A stretch of 64,000 bases of DNA. Origin: JANLYC01 sp963750495. Lineage in GTDB: Bacteria > Actinomycetota > Actinomycetes > Propionibacteriales > Nocardioidaceae. The stretch's first letter is position 1, and each line of letters begins with the position of its first letter. This document shows, in pieces, positions 61,158 through 64,000 of the stretch. The notes beneath the pieces were generated by a model. That model saw only the letters and a program-made list of their open reading frames with translations. It made no database searches and was not told where the DNA came from. The translations under genes were made by a program, and so were the position numbers. Location of the stretch: positions 248,001 to 312,000 of the forward strand of contig CAVVQV010000004.1 in NCBI GenBank assembly GCA_963750495.1, in the 5' to 3' direction.

Positions 61158-63056
61158 TCACCACGTGACCGGCAGCATGGGTTGGCGGTGACCGGTCGGA
61201 GGCACCCCGAACTTCTGCAGGGTCGCTGCCATCAGGTCGTGGAAGACCGGTCCACCCGTCATCCCGCCACCGTTGCCGTCCTTGGGCTGCTGGACCACGA
61301 CGTACACGGAGAACCGCGGGTCGTCCGCCGGCGCGAAACCGGCGAAGGACACCGTGAACGAGCCGTCGTAGCACCCGCACGAGGGATCGACGCGTTGCGC
61401 GGTTCCCGTCTTGCCGGCGACGCGGTAGCCATTGATCTGTGCGTCAGGCGCGGTGCCCTCCGGTCCGGTGACCGCCTCCATCATCCGCGCGACCTTCGAG
61501 GCCGTGGCGGCACTGACCACCCGGTGCTCCTCGGGCGGCGCGGCCGGCGTGAAGGTGCCCTGGGAGTCGACGTACCCGTCGATCAACGAGGGCTGGACAT
61601 AGACCCCGCCGTTGGCCACGGCTGAGATCGCGGCTGCCATCTGCATCGCGTTCACGGACAGACCTTGTCCGAACGAGATCGTGTCGTGGGTGATCGGCAG
61701 CCAGTTCCCCGGCCTGGGGAGCAGTCCCGGTGATTCACCGGGCAGACCGACGCCGGTGCGACTTCCCAGTCCGAACGAGCGCAGGTATCGGTACAGCTGC
61801 CGGTCCGGCATCCGCTGCGACGCCTTGACCGTGCCGATGTTGGATGACTTGGCGATCACGCCCGTCGCGGTGAGTCGCAGGGTCGGGTGGACGAAGTAGT
61901 CATGGATCGTGGACGTCGCCCGGGGCAGCGTGGACGGCACCACGATCTTGGTACGCGGCGTCACGTCCCCCGCGTCGATGAGCGAGGCGAACGTGAGCAC
62001 CTTCTCGACGCTGCCCGGCTCGTAGACGTTCTGCAGGCCCTGCGAGCCGTACGTGTCCGGCGAGGACAGTTGCCGCTGGTTGGGGTCGAACGTCGGGTAG
62101 TCGGCGTCCGCCAGCACCTGTCCGGTCTTGACGTCCATGATGATCGCGTAGCCCGACGTGCCGCCGGACTGCCGCACCGCCTCCGCCAGGCGAGCCTGCG
62201 CCAGGTACGCCAGGTCACGGTCGATCGTGAGGCGGACGCCGGTCCCCTCGTGCGGCGCCACGATCGTGCTGTCCGCCAGCGGCAGCTGCTGCCCGTCGGC
62301 GACCTCGAACGTCGCCGAGCCGTTCGTGCCCGACAGCCGCTCGTCGAGTGCGGACTCGAGCCCCGCGCCGCCGTGGCCCGAGTCGTTCACGAAGCCCACC
62401 AGGTTGGCCGCGACGTCGCCGTTCGGGTAGCTGCGCAACGTGTCTTCGGCGGCGTACACCCCGGGATAGCCCTTGCGCTGGATCTCCTTCACGACAGCGG
62501 CCGCCAGCTCGGGCTTGACGTGTCGGGCGAGCTCGACATACCGGGTCGAGGTCTTGCGGAGCTTTGTCACGGCGTCGATGTAGTCGACCCCGAGCCGTTG
62601 ATGCAGGATCACCGCGATCTTGGTCGCGTCCTGATGCGCGTCGGTCGGGTCGGCCACGAGCATCGATGCGTCGATGGTCTTGGCGAGCGCCACCCCGTTG
62701 CGGTCGAAGATGGGCGCTCGTGGAGCCTCGAGCGTGATGGTCTTGGCACCCTTGGCGGCCGCCAGGGCGGCGTAGTCGTTCTCGTCGATGCCCTGCAGCT
62801 GGACGAGGCGAGCCGCGAACAGCGAGATGACGAACGCGACGACGCAGAACGCGCTCCACAACCGGAAGGGACCGGTCTTCAGCCGAAGCGGCTGGGTACG
62901 ACGGCGACGACGAGCAGTGCTCGAGGCTGTTCCTCGTGGGACCGGGGCAGCCCGTCGTTGCTGGGAGGCCGCCGGCCTTCGCGCGTGACTCTTGCCCTGC
63001 CGGGCCGATCGCGCCGTCCCGGAACCGCGCTGCGTCGGCGGCTTGCGCTGCGTCAC
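61158..63056 (-). CDS. ftsI: Septal peptidoglycan transpeptidase FtsI (PBP3-type)
   Basis: 632 aa, class-B penicillin-binding protein. A ~65-residue Arg-rich cytoplasmic tail, one membrane helix (~66-84), the PBP dimerisation domain, then the transpeptidase with active Ser349 (SVEK, Lys352), S404-S-N406 and K549-T-G. Cross-links septal wall with FtsW. The intracellular tail is longer than in E. coli, as in other actinobacteria. Confidence 0.95.
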   Translation of the reverse strand: MTQRKPPTQRGSGTARSARQGKSHARRPAASQQRRAAPVPRGTASSTARRRRRTQPLRLKTGPFRLWSAFCVVAFVISLFAARLVQLQGIDENDYAALAAAKGAKTITLEAPRAPIFDRNGVALAKTIDASMLVADPTDAHQDATKIAVILHQRLGVDYIDAVTKLRKTSTRYVELARHVKPELAAAVVKEIQRKGYPGVYAAEDTLRSYPNGDVAANLVGFVNDSGHGGAGLESALDERLSGTNGSATFEVADGQQLPLADSTIVAPHEGTGVRLTIDRDLAYLAQARLAEAVRQSGGTSGYAIIMDVKTGQVLADADYPTFDPNQRQLSSPDTYGSQGLQNVYEPGSVEKVLTFASLIDAGDVTPRTKIVVPSTLPRATSTIHDYFVHPTLRLTATGVIAKSSNIGTVKASQRMPDRQLYRYLRSFGLGSRTGVGLPGESPGLLPRPGNWLPITHDTISFGQGLSVNAMQMAAAISAVANGGVYVQPSLIDGYVDSQGTFTPAAPPEEHRVVSAATASKVARMMEAVTGPEGTAPDAQINGYRVAGKTGTAQRVDPSCGCYDGSFTVSFAGFAPADDPRFSVYVVVQQPKDGNGGGMTGGPVFHDLMAATLQKFGVPPTGHRQPMLPVTW

Positions 63057-63121
63057 CCGGGCTCCCTCATCACGGTGGTGATCTGTGACTGATGTGGTTG
63101 ATGTTGTTCATGTTGCTGCTG

Positions 63122-63757
63122 TCAATTTCTGTTGCTGGTGTTATTTGTAACCGGTGGACCGCCCTGCGCCGGGGAGGCGCTACGGGTGTCGGCCGGGTTT
63201 GTCCCGCCGGGCTTGCTCGCGGTGGGCTTGTCCGGCTGCTGCCTGGCGACCTGGACCGCGCCGGTGCTCCCACTGAGGCCCTCACCGGCGAACGTGCTGG
63301 GCACCTTGGTCCCGGTGCCGGCCTTCCTGGCCGGCAGGGCGCCGATCGTCGGTCGATGAGCACGGGTGCCCACCATCGGGACCCCGATCACCTGGCCGGT
63401 CTCGAGCGACAGGAACGCAGGGCTGTCGTTGGCGACCATGCCCAACCGGAGGGCACGCTCGCTGATCCGCTGGGGTGACTGCAGCGACGCAACCTCTGCC
63501 TCGAGGTTCTGCTGTCGCAACGCGAGGCGGTTCGACGAGTCCTGCAAGGAGGTGACGGTGTAGGCGCCCCGCTGGAGTGCGGTGTTGAGCAGCAGCAACC
63601 CGATGAGGCCGCCGGCCAGCAGGGTGATGACGAGGACGGCGAAGGGGATCCGGGGTGCTCGGGCGGCTACCTTCGGGACGATCGTGAGCCGCGGCCGGGG
63701 CAGCGTGAGGCCCGGCCGGAGCGAGCGCGCCCGCGCCTGGTTCAGAAACGTGCTCAC
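63122..63757 (-). CDS. ftsL: FtsL-type divisome protein with long C-terminal tail
   Basis: 211 aa, about twice the usual length. Basic cytoplasmic N-terminus (~35), one membrane helix (~38-58), a leucine-zipper-like coiled coil (~65-95: SLQDSSNRLALRQQNLEAEVASLQ, then SPQRISERALRLGM) and an extracytoplasmic ~90-residue tail rich in Pro, Thr, Ser, Gly and Asn ending NNTSNRN. Position between rsmH and ftsI identifies it. Overlaps rsmH by 4 bp. A 65-bp lower-GC gap separates it from ftsI. Confidence 0.88.
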   Translation of the reverse strand: MSTFLNQARARSLRPGLTLPRPRLTIVPKVAARAPRIPFAVLVITLLAGGLIGLLLLNTALQRGAYTVTSLQDSSNRLALRQQNLEAEVASLQSPQRISERALRLGMVANDSPAFLSLETGQVIGVPMVGTRAHRPTIGALPARKAGTGTKVPSTFAGEGLSGSTGAVQVARQQPDKPTASKPGGTNPADTRSASPAQGGPPVTNNTSNRN

Positions 63758-64000
63758 GCTGCCCTCCTCAGCCGCTCGGCTGCACGCACCCGTACCGACG
63801 CAGCGCGGGGGTTGGCCTCGATCTCGTCCGCGTCGGCCTTGACGGCTCCACGGGTGATGAGGCGGAGCTCGGGCAACTGGTCCTCGGGAACGATGGGCAT
63901 GTCGGGCGGTGCGGTGGTCTGCGAACGACTCGTCAGCACGCGCTTGGCCAGCCGGTCCTCGAGCGAGTGGTACGACATCACGACGATGCGACCACCGATC
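63754..64000 (-). CDS. rsmH: 16S rRNA (cytosine-1402-N4)-methyltransferase RsmH (C-terminal part)
   Basis: Final ~81 residues; the gene runs off the right edge, so its start is outside. Conserved GGRIVVMSYHSLEDRLAKRV and a basic C-terminus with NPRAASVRVRAAERL are diagnostic. Methylates C1402 of 16S rRNA. First known gene of the dcw cluster here, coupled to ftsL by a 4-bp overlap (ATGA). Confidence 0.95.
   Translation of the reverse strand, partial: IGGRIVVMSYHSLEDRLAKRVLTSRSQTTAPPDMPIVPEDQLPELRLITRGAVKADADEIEANPRAASVRVRAAERLRRAA

Overview
The window is high-GC DNA with dense, mostly minus-strand operons joined by 1-28 nt overlaps, GTG starts and good Shine-Dalgarno (SD) sequences. Gene content and order (PdtaR-type ANTAR regulator, GltBD, HGxxPAAW and Trp-associated membrane proteins in the trp operon, PriA-type HisA, SepF/YggT/DivIVA downstream of ftsZ, no ftsA, a short-stem ileS T-box) point to an actinobacterium. 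Nocardioidaceae or a near relative is the likeliest guess, as an inference. It is core chromosome: no insertion sequence, prophage, CRISPR array or large island was seen.

Layout. 1-4.5 kb: branched-chain amino-acid importer livM(partial)-livG-livF on +, converging across a strong hairpin on its lipoprotein binding protein, then pdtaR. 4.57 kb: a tRNA with leucine-like features but a short variable arm. 4.7-13.8 kb (-): small acidic protein, GH3 glycosidase lipoprotein, pyruvate kinase, gltD-gltB. 14.0-21.4 kb: a 52-aa membrane protein (+), then VIT-family protein, lgt, SCO1-like lipoprotein, trpA, trpB, trpC, HGxxPAAW protein, Trp-associated membrane protein and a frameshifted LLM oxidoreductase (-). 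21.5-28.8 kb: histidine genes hisI, hisF, priA, hisH, hisB, hisC, hisD, with a small membrane protein and a lipoprotein embedded between hisH and priA.

28.8-41.7 kb: LON-domain protein, a decayed DUF222/HNH (13E12-type) pseudogene, DUF3352 protein, four-helix membrane protein, dnaE, a frameshifted methyltransferase, an alpha/beta hydrolase, GNAT enzyme, RluA-type pseudouridine synthase, lspA and a TraR/DksA zinc-finger protein with a long histone-H1-like Lys/Ala/Pro tail. 41.8-45.3 kb: T-box leader and ileS (+), ending at an 18-bp bidirectional terminator.

45.4-64 kb (-): the division and cell wall (dcw) cluster, in transcription order rsmH(partial)-ftsL-ftsI-murE-murF-mraY-murD-ftsW-murG-murC-ftsQ, then ftsZ-pgeF-yggS-sepF-yggT-divIVA. 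An Asp/Glu-racemase-family gene lies on the opposite strand between ftsQ and ftsZ. These genes make UDP-MurNAc-pentapeptide and lipid II and build the septum.

No clear new multi-gene system was found. The most unusual items are the tRNA(CAA) with a leucine-type D arm but a 5-nt variable region, the H1-tailed DksA-like protein, the envelope gene pair inside the his operon, the racemase inside the dcw cluster, and an LLM gene where trpE might be expected. Three genes carry frame disruptions; the two single-base ones could be sequence errors.
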